From NCBI GenBank assembly GCA_002748705.1, contig PDSZ01000044.1:1-64000 (forward strand): DNA of 64,000 nucleotides, read 5' to 3'. Below the pieces are notes generated by a model. It had not been told where the DNA came from. It did no database searches and worked only from the letters and a program-made list of their open reading frames with translations. Position numbers and translations under genes: made by a program. Origin of the DNA: Candidatus Fermentibacterota bacterium (GTDB lineage Bacteria > Fermentibacterota > Fermentibacteria > Fermentibacterales > Fermentibacteraceae). Below, in pieces: positions 50,652-59,057 of this stretch (positions are counted from its first letter, which is position 1; each line of letters begins with the position of its first letter).

Positions 50652-52263
50652 TGCTGAAGCTTTAAACCTTTACAGCGCAACGGAATGAGGGTATATTAGG
50701 TGCATAGAAATGCACGCAATATGAGCACATTTGCTCAAAACCCTTGCACCTGGAGATTCAATTGTATCAGCATAACAACCGTCAGTTGGAAATTGAGGCC
50801 TTCAAGACTCCATTCAGGACACCGCTGGATACTGAGAACAGATGGGTCAAGCTGGCAAAGCTGGTTCCCTGGGATTTCGTGGAAGAAGTTTATCTTCGAA
50901 GTCTCGGGAGAAAGAAAGAAGGACAGCGAGCCCTCCCCGGCAGATTCGCGTTCGGTTCCATACTGATCCAGGAGAAACTTGGTCTGACAGACAGGGAGAC
51001 AGTGGACACGATCAGAGAGAATCCTTACCTCCAGTGGTTCTTAGGATTGCAGGAGTTCCAGATCAAGCCTCCGTTGGATCAGTCACAGCTTTGCAGGTTC
51101 AGGAAGAGATTTCCCGCACAGGCCATAGCTGAGATAAACGAGAGAATCCTCCTGGCCGCCCGCAAGCGCCACAGAGATGATGAATCGTCTTCCAGTGATG
51201 ATGGAGGCTTTGTGAATAAAGGCCGGTTGATCGTTGATGCAACAGCGACCCCTGCTGACATCACATTCCCCACAGACCTGAAACTGCTGAACAAGGGGCG
51301 AGAGCTGCTTGAGAAGATGGTTGATGTACTCCATTCGGAACGGGAGCCGGGCAGCACAAAGCCCCGGACCTACCGGAAGAGAGCACGGAAAGCTTTCCTT
51401 AGCCTGCAGAAAACCAGACGGCCCGGCAGCAGAAAACTCAGAAAGGCAATGAGGAAGCAGCTTGGCTATGTGCGCAGGGATCTTGGTCATGTGGATGCCC
51501 TGCTTGATGAAGTTGGCTTTGGAGTACTGGATCTGGATCTTTACAGAAAGCTGCTTGTCATCCGTGAGGTATACCGTCAGCAGCAAGAGATGTATGATGA
51601 GAGAAAGCGGACGATACCCCACCGCATAGTAAGCATATCACAGCCGCATGTACGTCCCATCAAGCGAAACAAAGCCGGAGCAGTCTGGGAGTTTGGCGCA
51701 AAGGTATCAATAGGGCTTTCCTCCGGTCTTGCGATGATTCATCGGATAGAATGGGACAACTTCAACGAGAGTCTTGATCTGATCGGTCAGATCAAGGAGT
51801 ACCACCGGCTGTTCGGCTGCTGGCCTGAGTCAGTTCATGCTGACCGGATCTACCGGACGCGAGAGAACATGCGTTTCTGTAAGGATCGCGGGATACGGAT
51901 TTCCGGCCGCAAGCTCGGTCGTCCTTTTGAAGACCCTGCGGTAATGAAGGCACTTCGTCAACAGCGCTATGAAGATGAGCGCATCAGGAACGCAATAGAG
52001 GGTAAGATAGGAGAAGGTAAGCGGAGGTATTCAACCGACCGGGTAATGACCAAGCTCCGGGAAACGAGCGAGACTGTGATCAGCATGGTCTACCTGGTAA
52101 TGAATCTTGAAAGGCTGTTGAGGGAGGGTGCTTCCTCATACCTAATGAGGATTTATCACAGTCTGAAAGCCTGCTTGTTACTGGAAGTCCTTTGGGGCGA
52201 ACTGGACTGGTCAGGTATGCAGGGCCGGGGCTGAGTGGGATGATGGGTTGAACAGCAAGCCCT
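50643..52263 (+). mobile_element. Complete IS5/IS1182-type insertion sequence
   Basis: The element spans 1621 bp. It is bounded by inverted ends AGGGCTTG (50643-50650) and CAAGCCCT (52256-52263), weaker similarity continuing inward (TGCTG against CTGTT). A 3-bp direct repeat AAT flanks it (50640-50642 and 52264-52266), consistent with target duplication. One transposase gene occupies nearly all of it. Removing the element and one AAT restores the sulfatase frame to ...ATA AAT TAA. Confidence 0.88.
50762..52234 (+). CDS. DDE transposase, IS5/IS1182 superfamily
   Basis: A 490-residue transposase with TTG 50762 as the likely start (GGAG six bases upstream); an in-frame TTG at 50744 is the alternative. 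The N-terminal DUF772 region is PGRFAFGSILIQEKLGLTDR with WFLGLQEFQIKPPLDQSQL. The DDE residues fall at about Asp158 (LIVDATATPADITFP), Asp361 (SVHADRIYRTREN) and Glu413 (IRNAIEGKIGEGKRRY). A long basic insertion (residues 170-260) separates the first two. The reading frame is intact with no frameshift, so the element may still be active. GC and codon use are somewhat higher and more CGG-rich than in neighbouring genes. Confidence 0.93.
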   Translation: MYQHNNRQLEIEAFKTPFRTPLDTENRWVKLAKLVPWDFVEEVYLRSLGRKKEGQRALPGRFAFGSILIQEKLGLTDRETVDTIRENPYLQWFLGLQEFQIKPPLDQSQLCRFRKRFPAQAIAEINERILLAARKRHRDDESSSSDDGGFVNKGRLIVDATATPADITFPTDLKLLNKGRELLEKMVDVLHSEREPGSTKPRTYRKRARKAFLSLQKTRRPGSRKLRKAMRKQLGYVRRDLGHVDALLDEVGFGVLDLDLYRKLLVIREVYRQQQEMYDERKRTIPHRIVSISQPHVRPIKRNKAGAVWEFGAKVSIGLSSGLAMIHRIEWDNFNESLDLIGQIKEYHRLFGCWPESVHADRIYRTRENMRFCKDRGIRISGRKLGRPFEDPAVMKALRQQRYEDERIRNAIEGKIGEGKRRYSTDRVMTKLRETSETVISMVYLVMNLERLLREGASSYLMRIYHSLKACLLLEVLWGELDWSGMQGRG

Positions 52264-52327
52264 AATTAACAATTCAGTTCAATACAGCAAATCTTTCATA
52301 GAAACAAGCTCGAAAGGTGCTTAAACC

Positions 52328-54559
52328 ATGAGACTACTCACAGCTTTACTTCTTGCAGCAGCAGGATTTGCTCAGGATCTTCCTGGTCAGCCTTATGCAT
52401 CATACTGGTTTCCGAATGAACTTCTGACCTGGAGTCCGGCAAACGATGCCGATGCTCCATACAACCGTTCTTCAGTTGAATTTGCCACAAGGTCATGGGG
52501 AGACACACAGTGCAATGCACATGCCACAAGTGATCAGGGTGGAATATCTGTCCTCAGCATCATGAATCCCTCCACCAGTTTCAATCCCTCACAGGGGGGC
52601 CCTGGTATAGATGTGTACGCTTTTAACTACTGGCAGTACATAGATTGTCTGACCTTCTGGGGAGGCAGTGCAGGTGAAGGGCTTATTCTTGCCCCTAATC
52701 CAGGGGTCATAGACGCAGGGCACAGGAACGGTGTGCCGGTATACGGAACCATCTTTCTTCCTCCACTGGCCTACGGTGGTGAGATAGGCTGGGTTGAGGA
52801 CCTGGTTCAGAAGTCCGGGAGTACCTTTCCTGTTGCAGACAAGTTAATTGAAATGACTGAGTATTACGGCTTTGATGGATGGTTCATCAATCAGGAGACT
52901 GCCGGCGGCAATGCTGCCCTTGCTGCTGATATGCGGGACTTCATGCTCTACATTCAGGCTAATTCCAACCTGGAGATACAGTGGTATGACGCTATGACTG
53001 AAACAGGAGGCATTAACTGGCAGAATGCCCTTACACCAAACAATGACTGGTTCTTCCAGCATAACGGTGAGCAGGTGTCCAACTGGATGTTCCTTAACTT
53101 CTGGTGGAGTGCTTCGAATCTGAACAGTTCAGCGTCTCTTGCAGCTTCACTTGGGCGCAGCCCTTATGAGCTTTATGCCGGAGTGGATGTGCAGGCAGGC
53201 GGGTATAATACCTCTGTGGACTGGAATGCTCTCTTTCCTGAAGGTTCAGATCATGTTACATCACTGGGCTTCTACTGCCCGAACTGGACCTACTCCAGTG
53301 CAGCCAGCCATGCAGCATTCTATACAAGGGCCAATCGCTTCTGGTGCGGAGCCAACAGGGATCCGTCTAACACAGAGACAACTCATCCCTGGAAGGGAAT
53401 AGCCCACTATTACAGTGCCCGTACTCCTGTTACCTCATTTCCATTCATGACGAATTTCAACACCGGCCAGGGGTACATGTACGCAATTGATGGCGATGTT
53501 CTTTCTGAAATGGACTGGCACAACCGAAGCCAGCAGGACATTCTTCCCACATGGAGATGGATTGCCGAGAGCGGAGGAACACCTCTCTATCCTGAAATGG
53601 ACTGGGAGCACTCCTACTTCGGCGGTAACTGCCTCAAGGTATCAGGATATCTTTCTTCCGCAAACGAAACCATGCTATATCTTTACAAGACAGACGCCGA
53701 AATAGCTGCGAATGATACGCTGCATCTGGTCTGGCATGCAGAGAATGCCGGTGATCCTTCAGGTATGCAGGCTGCTTTTTCCACCGCCGCAAATCCTGAA
53801 GTATTCAACTGCATAGATGTTCCCGATGCAGATGAAGCAGGCTGGAATCTCTTCAAGTCCCCGATTGGAGCCTTTGCCGGAGAGACAATGGCTGTTGCGG
53901 GAATCAAATTCACCAGTTCCACACCGATAACAGATTACACTGCGCTTGTGGGCAGAATGGGAATAGCCAGGGGAGCGGTTGATGTTCCTCAGCCGCCTTC
54001 AGATGTCACCGTTGAGGAGTTCAATCAGGTAAATGATACAACGGGGACTGTAAGAATAAGGTGGACTCATTCACCTTCTGATGTGTATACCTACAATGTG
54101 TACAGACTCAACTCTGACAACAGCAGAACTTTTCTCTGGGCAACCCCTGGAGAAGCCTGCTTTGTTCCGCACATAACAAGGTCACTCAGCGAAGAACAGA
54201 CAACTCTTCTGGTGGAAGCGGTAAGCCCTGAGTTCGGCAGATCAGCAGTTGCCACAGCCTCTGTAACCTGGGTAACCACAGGTATTGAAGGTTCTCCTTA
54301 TGGATTGTTTCTTGACCCTCCTTCAATGAATCCGGTACAGGGAACTCTCTCCATCGGCTTCACAATTCCCTCTGCAGGTCAGGCTTCACTGAGAGTTTTT
54401 GATCTTTCAGGCAGAGTTGTGGATGAACTGGTTGATTCTCAAGTCCCTGGAGGGAGTTTCACCGTTGACTGGAACACTTCCATGCTTCCATCAGGTGTTT
54501 ATATGTACCGTCTTGACTGCAGCGAAGGCTCCATTGTCAGAAAGTGCATGGTTCTCTGA
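52328..54559 (+). CDS. GH85 endo-beta-N-acetylglucosaminidase with C-terminal sorting domain
   Basis: Secreted enzyme predicted to release N-glycans from glycoproteins by cleaving the chitobiose core. The signal peptide is LLTALLLAAAGFAQ. The catalytic barrel shows GVPVYGTIFLPPLAYGGE, YYGFDGWFINQET, IQWYDAMTETGGINWQNAL and FLNFWWS. In FINQET, Asn188 and Glu190 are the transition-state and acid/base residues of GH85. A beta domain with SSANETMLYLYKTDAEI and a fibronectin-like part (PPSDVTVEEF, IRWTHSPSDVYTYNVYRL) follow. The last 80 residues form the T9SS/FlgD-like domain (VFDLSGRVVDELVD, PSGVYMYRLDC). It was about 60 bases downstream of the sulfatase-fold gene before the IS inserted. Confidence 0.9.
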   Translation: MRLLTALLLAAAGFAQDLPGQPYASYWFPNELLTWSPANDADAPYNRSSVEFATRSWGDTQCNAHATSDQGGISVLSIMNPSTSFNPSQGGPGIDVYAFNYWQYIDCLTFWGGSAGEGLILAPNPGVIDAGHRNGVPVYGTIFLPPLAYGGEIGWVEDLVQKSGSTFPVADKLIEMTEYYGFDGWFINQETAGGNAALAADMRDFMLYIQANSNLEIQWYDAMTETGGINWQNALTPNNDWFFQHNGEQVSNWMFLNFWWSASNLNSSASLAASLGRSPYELYAGVDVQAGGYNTSVDWNALFPEGSDHVTSLGFYCPNWTYSSAASHAAFYTRANRFWCGANRDPSNTETTHPWKGIAHYYSARTPVTSFPFMTNFNTGQGYMYAIDGDVLSEMDWHNRSQQDILPTWRWIAESGGTPLYPEMDWEHSYFGGNCLKVSGYLSSANETMLYLYKTDAEIAANDTLHLVWHAENAGDPSGMQAAFSTAANPEVFNCIDVPDADEAGWNLFKSPIGAFAGETMAVAGIKFTSSTPITDYTALVGRMGIARGAVDVPQPPSDVTVEEFNQVNDTTGTVRIRWTHSPSDVYTYNVYRLNSDNSRTFLWATPGEACFVPHITRSLSEEQTTLLVEAVSPEFGRSAVATASVTWVTTGIEGSPYGLFLDPPSMNPVQGTLSIGFTIPSAGQASLRVFDLSGRVVDELVDSQVPGGSFTVDWNTSMLPSGVYMYRLDCSEGSIVRKCMVL

Positions 54560-54870
54560 GAAGCTTAACAGTCTGTGATTCTGAAAAGGTTTTTCGAACA
54601 CAAAGTCTGATTGTCCGAAAAAGCGGAAGCAAAAGATTCTGACTTGGATCTTGAACTATGGAACAGCTATGAAGTACTCTGTTTTCGGCGCTTTCGCATG
54701 TTTTGTGTGAGCAGTCGATTTGCGAGTATCTTCGTAATTCTGAAACTGGATACCGGTAGGCTGATAGTGATATTCAGTGATTGAAATCTAATCATTAAGG
54801 TCAGCTCTGGCATGATTTGAAGCGAGCGATGCAGGAAAACAGTGATTCTTCCTGCTCTGATTATGGAAAG
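54560..54870. other. Gene-free region after the GH85 gene
   Basis: About 310 bases. A weak stem (TTTTTCG/CGAAAAA) follows the GH85 stop and could terminate it. A 27-codon plus-strand fragment around 54675-54760 looks faintly protein-like but has no start. Nothing else is supported. Confidence 0.4.
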
Positions 54871-54895
54871 AGAGCCCGGCGTTAAACCGGGCTCT
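54871..54895 (-). terminator. Terminator of the OmpA-family gene
   Basis: AGAGCCCGG (54871-54879) and CCGGGCTCT (54887-54895) are exact complements around a seven-base loop, 17 bases past the minus-strand stop at 54912. On the minus strand the stem is followed by CTTTCC. Confidence 0.8.
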
Positions 54896-54911
54896 TTGAA
54901 GTATCGTGATT

Positions 54912-56897
54912 CTATATGCTGATAACGGTGAACTCGATACGGCGGTTTCGGGCCTTGTTTGCCGGTGAATCGTTAGGCGCAACAGGATTTGATTCACCAA
55001 AGCCTGCTGTTGAGAGCCTGCTGCCGGCAATGCCTGTGCTGGTCAGATAACGGTAGACTGACTGGGCTCTTCTTTCGCTCAGTGACTGGTTGGAGCTTGC
55101 ACTTCCGTCACTGTCAGTATGGCCTGCGATCTGCATTCGCGCTGTAGGGTTGTCTCTCATTAGAATGGCAACACTGTCAAGTACAGTGTAGCTTTCAGGT
55201 TTGAGGTTTGCGCTGCCGGAATCAAAGTATATGTTGTCGAAACTCATTACTTCACCTTCACGAAGAGCAGCTCTCAGGGAGAAATCAACTATCACAGTTT
55301 CGCCGGGAATGACAGTAACAGACTTATTGTCGGTAATCCACCCGTCAGCCTGAACTGCAACAGGTAATGTGCCTCCCATGACCTGAGCTGTAAACATTCC
55401 TGTTGCGTCTGTGGTGACAATTACCGGAGTCGGTGTGCCGATGGTTACTTTTGCTCCTTCAATCGGTCTTCCCTGATCATCTTTTATGCAGCCGCTGAGT
55501 GTTCCAGTGTTGGACACCAGGGCAAAATCCAGTGTTGCTGAGTGATTCTTTTCTGCAATAACAATGGCGTTTGCAGTTTTGTAGCCTGGGGCGATAACTG
55601 CTACAGGTACTTCTCCTGCAGGAATGTTGTAAGTGTAGAATCCGGTTTCAGCATCGCTTGTAACATTGGCAACAGCCATGCCAGGGAATGTTATGGTTGC
55701 AAAAACAGGCAATCCTGTTATTGAATCGGTAACCACTCCTGAAAGAGTTGAGACATCTTCTGATTCTTCATTTGAGACCATATCAGAAGAGAATCCTGCG
55801 GAAATGCTGACACCATAGTCAAAGGTCCCTCCTATGGGAAGAGGTGCCCTTTCAGCTCTTTCTTCCTCGGTAACCTGATCCTGTGTCTGGTAGAGTGAAT
55901 GACCAAGGTCGTAGTAAAGAGGGTCGAAATCACTTGCGCTCAGATCAAACGAGACATTGAAAAATGCTCCCGAGTTGTTCTTAAATCTTATACCGGGGGT
56001 AAAATAGGAAACTTCAGCATTTTCCCTGTCCAGCATTTTTCGTTTGGAGTACTCAACGAAAATGTCTGCGTATGGAGTAGGAAGCTCAATGCCCAGCCCC
56101 AGATTTAATACACCATCTGAAACTTCAAGGTTGATTTCAGTTGAATCAGAGTATGCCCAGCCGATGCTGTCAGGGGTAACTCTGAAATCAGTGAAGTGGT
56201 AGTTCTGAGTGTAGCTTGCGTAGCCTATGTTAAGGTGAGCCTGCAGAGGAGTTACATGCAGCCAGCGGCCAAAATCACCTGTTATAAGCAGATCAGCACC
56301 GAATGTGCTGTTTCCTGTGGTGGTGAATGGTCTTCTGGCGTTACTGATAAGCTGGCCATGGTGCAATCGTCCGTCAGGATCATCCTGAACTCTCATGAAT
56401 ACTGTATCTGAAGGTGCAATACCGATATTTATATCGCCGCCGAACCAGAGCACATCCTTAAGGGAATTAATTGGATCGTAACCGCCATGAAGGGTGAAGT
56501 TTATGTTTTCGAAACCATAAATCTCTTCCCATTGCCCTGTTGATCTCTCTTCGTATAGCTCTCTTTCATAGATAGTTGCTATGTAGCTTACAGAAGTGGT
56601 CAGATCAACAAAATCCCATACTCCGTATCCAAGACTGAGAAGACCCTGCCCGGTATGCTCTTTTTCGTTCATCTCAGGCAAGAGCATTGTATGAGGAAGA
56701 AAATGACTGTGGTAGATAAAGTTTCTGTATTCGTTGACAGCAGCCCAGTACTTGAAACCGATGCTGAATGACATTTCATTAAATCCCATGGGTTTTGCAC
56801 TGTTAACCCTGTAAAGGCCAGGCACTCCGTAAATTGAAGGCCCTGCCACTGAGGCAGTGACCATTATCATAAGAGTGATAATAATTGCTTTACTCAA
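54912..56897 (-). CDS. OmpA-family outer membrane protein with carboxypeptidase-regulatory-like domains
   Basis: The start is TTG 56897, five bases after AGGAGGG, giving LSKAIIITLMIMVTASVAG as the signal peptide; an upstream ATG at 56969 has no such support. The 661-residue protein has three parts. An N-terminal beta-barrel of about 350 residues (IGFKYWAAVNEY to VSISAGF) comes first. Two carboxypeptidase-D regulatory-like beta domains follow (LSGVVTDSITGLPVFATITF; LSGCIKDDQGRPIEGAKVTI). The C-terminal OmpA domain has FDSGSANLKPESYTVLDSVA, IAGHTDSDG, NQSLSERRAQSVYRYL and NKARNRRIEF, which hold the diaminopimelate-binding Asp and Arg. It would tether the outer membrane to peptidoglycan. It is monocistronic, with its own terminator. 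Confidence 0.9.
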   Translation of the reverse strand: MSKAIIITLMIMVTASVAGPSIYGVPGLYRVNSAKPMGFNEMSFSIGFKYWAAVNEYRNFIYHSHFLPHTMLLPEMNEKEHTGQGLLSLGYGVWDFVDLTTSVSYIATIYERELYEERSTGQWEEIYGFENINFTLHGGYDPINSLKDVLWFGGDINIGIAPSDTVFMRVQDDPDGRLHHGQLISNARRPFTTTGNSTFGADLLITGDFGRWLHVTPLQAHLNIGYASYTQNYHFTDFRVTPDSIGWAYSDSTEINLEVSDGVLNLGLGIELPTPYADIFVEYSKRKMLDRENAEVSYFTPGIRFKNNSGAFFNVSFDLSASDFDPLYYDLGHSLYQTQDQVTEEERAERAPLPIGGTFDYGVSISAGFSSDMVSNEESEDVSTLSGVVTDSITGLPVFATITFPGMAVANVTSDAETGFYTYNIPAGEVPVAVIAPGYKTANAIVIAEKNHSATLDFALVSNTGTLSGCIKDDQGRPIEGAKVTIGTPTPVIVTTDATGMFTAQVMGGTLPVAVQADGWITDNKSVTVIPGETVIVDFSLRAALREGEVMSFDNIYFDSGSANLKPESYTVLDSVAILMRDNPTARMQIAGHTDSDGSASSNQSLSERRAQSVYRYLTSTGIAGSRLSTAGFGESNPVAPNDSPANKARNRRIEFTVISI

Positions 56898-57010
56898 TGT
56901 TTCCCTCCTGAATTGGGTGGCAAAAAAATCTATGGTGCAAAGAATGTTAAGAATAAGTGTTTCGGTCAACTGATGGTTGGATCAGGCAATTCTGCAAAAA
57001 CATGGCATGG

Positions 57011-57039
57011 TTGACCTGAATATGATTTGTTTCTATTGA
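57011..57039 (+). promoter_or_regulatory. Candidate promoter giving a near-leaderless acyP transcript
   Basis: TTGACC (57011-57016) and TATTGA (57034-57039) are 17 bases apart. Transcription would start about three bases before the acyP ATG at 57049. That gene has no clear Shine-Dalgarno, which fits leaderless initiation. Confidence 0.3.
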
Positions 57040-57048
57040 TGAGTTACA

Positions 57049-57354
57049 ATGCTGGGCAACCGTAAGTATATTCGCGTTCTTCTCTCTGTTTCAGGTTTGG
57101 TACAGGGAGTCGGCTTCAGGTATTGGACAAGGTCTGCAGCTTCCTGTATGGGGCTGGGGGGCTATGTGCGGAATCTGCCTGATGGATCGGTAGAGGTAAT
57201 GTTGGAAGGTGAACCCTCGCAGGTGGAAAAGATGAAGAATATGCTCAGGCAAGGGCCTCCTTTTGCCAGAGTTGATGGAATAGTTGAAGAAGACAGGCGC
57301 TGCATCAGTTCATGCCGGCAGGTTTTCGAAATACTAAGCTGGAGGAATCCATAA
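57049..57354 (+). CDS. acyP: Acylphosphatase
   Basis: A 101-residue cytoplasmic enzyme that hydrolyses acyl phosphates. [40 protein letters not shown] contains the phosphate loop VQGVGFR with the catalytic Arg, and the Asn of YVRN. Family length is about 90, so the first eight residues may be extra; there is no better start. The gene opens a six-gene plus-strand operon. Its TAA is followed immediately by the next ATG. It may have a leaderless transcript. Confidence 0.92.
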   Translation: MLGNRKYIRVLLSVSGLVQGVGFRYWTRSAASCMGLGGYVRNLPDGSVEVMLEGEPSQVEKMKNMLRQGPPFARVDGIVEEDRRCISSCRQVFEILSWRNP

Positions 57355-58299
57355 ATGAAAATTACGCTCTTTTGTCTGATTATGCTTGTGTTTACTTCGC
57401 TTGCGTGGGATCCGCTCTCATCTTACTACTTCAGCGAAGTTCTTCCTGTAACCGGTGCTGACAGTGACTTTTCACTGGGCTACTTTGGTTTCAGCCAGTA
57501 CTGGGAAACCGATACCCTTGGTTTCGACAGCCTTTACGAACACCGTAAGGGATACGGGGTTATCAGGTTTATGTGGAATGGCAGATACGGCCTTACATCC
57601 AGTCATACAATAGGTATTGCCGTACCTGGTTTCCTGCAGCTTTCCGGCCCTGGAGATACCACAGGAGTGGGAATTGCAGACCCGTGGATTGTTTTGGACG
57701 GCTGGATGTCCAGAGATCCCCAGTTTATTCTCAGAGGGGCTCTCCGACCGTCTCTAAAGGGAACTTTTGAGGCAGGTGACTACAGTGAAAGTGACCGTCA
57801 TGTTGCAGCGGAAGTATCAGCAACGGTACAAATGCCCCTGGCAGACAGATCTTCCGGACCTCAGATGAAGTTCTCCGGCGGATTGCGTAATTACTTTACT
57901 GCCTGGGGAGAAAATCCAGGCGCTCCAGGTGATTCTGCCGAGACTTCCCCTGGAATGGAACTGCGCGGTGGCGCAATGGTGATTCTGCCTGTTAACAGGG
58001 AACTGGATTTTAACGCCGGACTTGAGTTTGCCAAAAGAGGGGAGACAGAGGTTGATTCAGAGGACATCAACGGAAGTGAAGTCTCATATATTGATCTCAG
58101 ATCAGGAATCACTCTGAATAACTCGCAGCTTGAACTTACAGTGGATGTTTTCTACAGGCTTTCAGGAGAGAATGTGAACAAGGAGTGGGGGCTGATGGTC
58201 AGCGGTATAGGCATGGGTTTAGGTGATTTGTTTACGACAGGTTCCGGAGGCCGTTCCGGCTCTGGAACTGGTTCAGGATCAGGCTCCGGAAGAAGATAA
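57355..58299 (+). CDS. Outer membrane beta-barrel protein of unknown role
   Basis: A 314-residue exported protein: signal peptide KITLFCLIMLVFTSLAWD, then alternating amphipathic strands. These include FSLGYFGFSQYWETDTLGF, YGLTSSHTIGIAVPGFLQL, PQMKFSGGLRNYFTAWG, RELDFNAGLEFAKRGETEV and QLELTVDVFYRLSGENVN, as expected for a barrel of 10-14 strands. The C-terminus is a Gly/Ser-rich tail (TGSGGRSGSGTGSGSG) ending in two arginines rather than the aromatic residue favoured by BamA. It resembles transporter-type barrels (DUF3187 or meta-pathway phenol family) only loosely. GGAGG sits about nine bases before ATG 57355, directly after the acyP stop. Confidence 0.75.
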   Translation: MKITLFCLIMLVFTSLAWDPLSSYYFSEVLPVTGADSDFSLGYFGFSQYWETDTLGFDSLYEHRKGYGVIRFMWNGRYGLTSSHTIGIAVPGFLQLSGPGDTTGVGIADPWIVLDGWMSRDPQFILRGALRPSLKGTFEAGDYSESDRHVAAEVSATVQMPLADRSSGPQMKFSGGLRNYFTAWGENPGAPGDSAETSPGMELRGGAMVILPVNRELDFNAGLEFAKRGETEVDSEDINGSEVSYIDLRSGITLNNSQLELTVDVFYRLSGENVNKEWGLMVSGIGMGLGDLFTTGSGGRSGSGTGSGSGSGRR

Positions 58300-58304
58300 T
58301 CCTG

Positions 58305-59057
58305 TTGAAACGGTTTTTTGCGATACTGATTACTGCTCTTGCTGTTCTAGTTATCGCTCTGCTGGCAAGACCGCACAGCCCGGGAGCGCAATGGACAGGT
58401 ACAGTTGAGAATTACCTGAAAGCTCTGGAAGAAGGCCGTGGACAGGAGGCTCTGGACATGCTTTGTCCTGAGCTGGCAGGAGAACTTTCCGAAGACTTTC
58501 TGCTCAGGCTTCTGGAAGAAGAAGTTCCTTCTCAGCTTTCATGGAACGGTTCAGACAGCAGAGGAATCAGAATAGCCGGCGAAACTCCGGAAACTGGTAC
58601 CAGAGTGGTCTGGCTGGCTGTTTCTGACGGACAGATGCTCATAGCAGGAGACACATCATTGGACAAATTACTGGGTACTGCTGTTTTCTTGTGCAGGGAA
58701 AACGCAGTGACTGACCCTGATGGATGCTGCCCTGTATCTGGTGCGCCATACGCCGCTGATGAAGCAGGAGAACTTGTCATATGTCCCTCCGGTCATCTGG
58801 GCAGCGGACTGGCTGTTGGCCAGGGAAGATGCGCAGAGAGAAGAGACTCTGTATTGGCAGAACTTAATAATTATTTAGCTTCAGGATATGAATTTCCGTC
58901 AACTCTGGAAGAAATGTATACACTTAGCGGAGGAGAGTCTGGAAGAAGGGGAGGCTACAGTTGTCCCGACAATGGATACAAGTACTACGAAATAAGGGAG
59001 GGAGCGGTGTACTGTCCTTTTCACGAAAGCTCTTCTCTTCCGGCGGAGATGAAATGA
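58305..59057 (+). CDS. Membrane-anchored protein with paired Cys-Pro motifs
   Basis: A 250-residue product starting at TTG 58305 (GGAAG eight bases before). One N-terminal membrane helix (FFAILITALAVLVIALLA) anchors it with the rest outside. A NTF2-like or helical region follows (TVENYLKALEEGRGQEALDMLCPELAG). Then come two similar cysteine-paired segments: CCPVSGAPYAADEAGELVICPSGH (from about 145, given here without its linker context) and YSCPDNGYKYY ending VYCPFHES near the C-terminus. Each has the CP-x-G-x-x-Y ... CP-x-H pattern seen in pseudopilin-associated C-terminal segments and small zinc ribbons. Function unknown. It ends in an ATGA overlap with the RNase D gene. Confidence 0.7.
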   Translation: MKRFFAILITALAVLVIALLARPHSPGAQWTGTVENYLKALEEGRGQEALDMLCPELAGELSEDFLLRLLEEEVPSQLSWNGSDSRGIRIAGETPETGTRVVWLAVSDGQMLIAGDTSLDKLLGTAVFLCRENAVTDPDGCCPVSGAPYAADEAGELVICPSGHLGSGLAVGQGRCAERRDSVLAELNNYLASGYEFPSTLEEMYTLSGGESGRRGGYSCPDNGYKYYEIREGAVYCPFHESSSLPAEMK

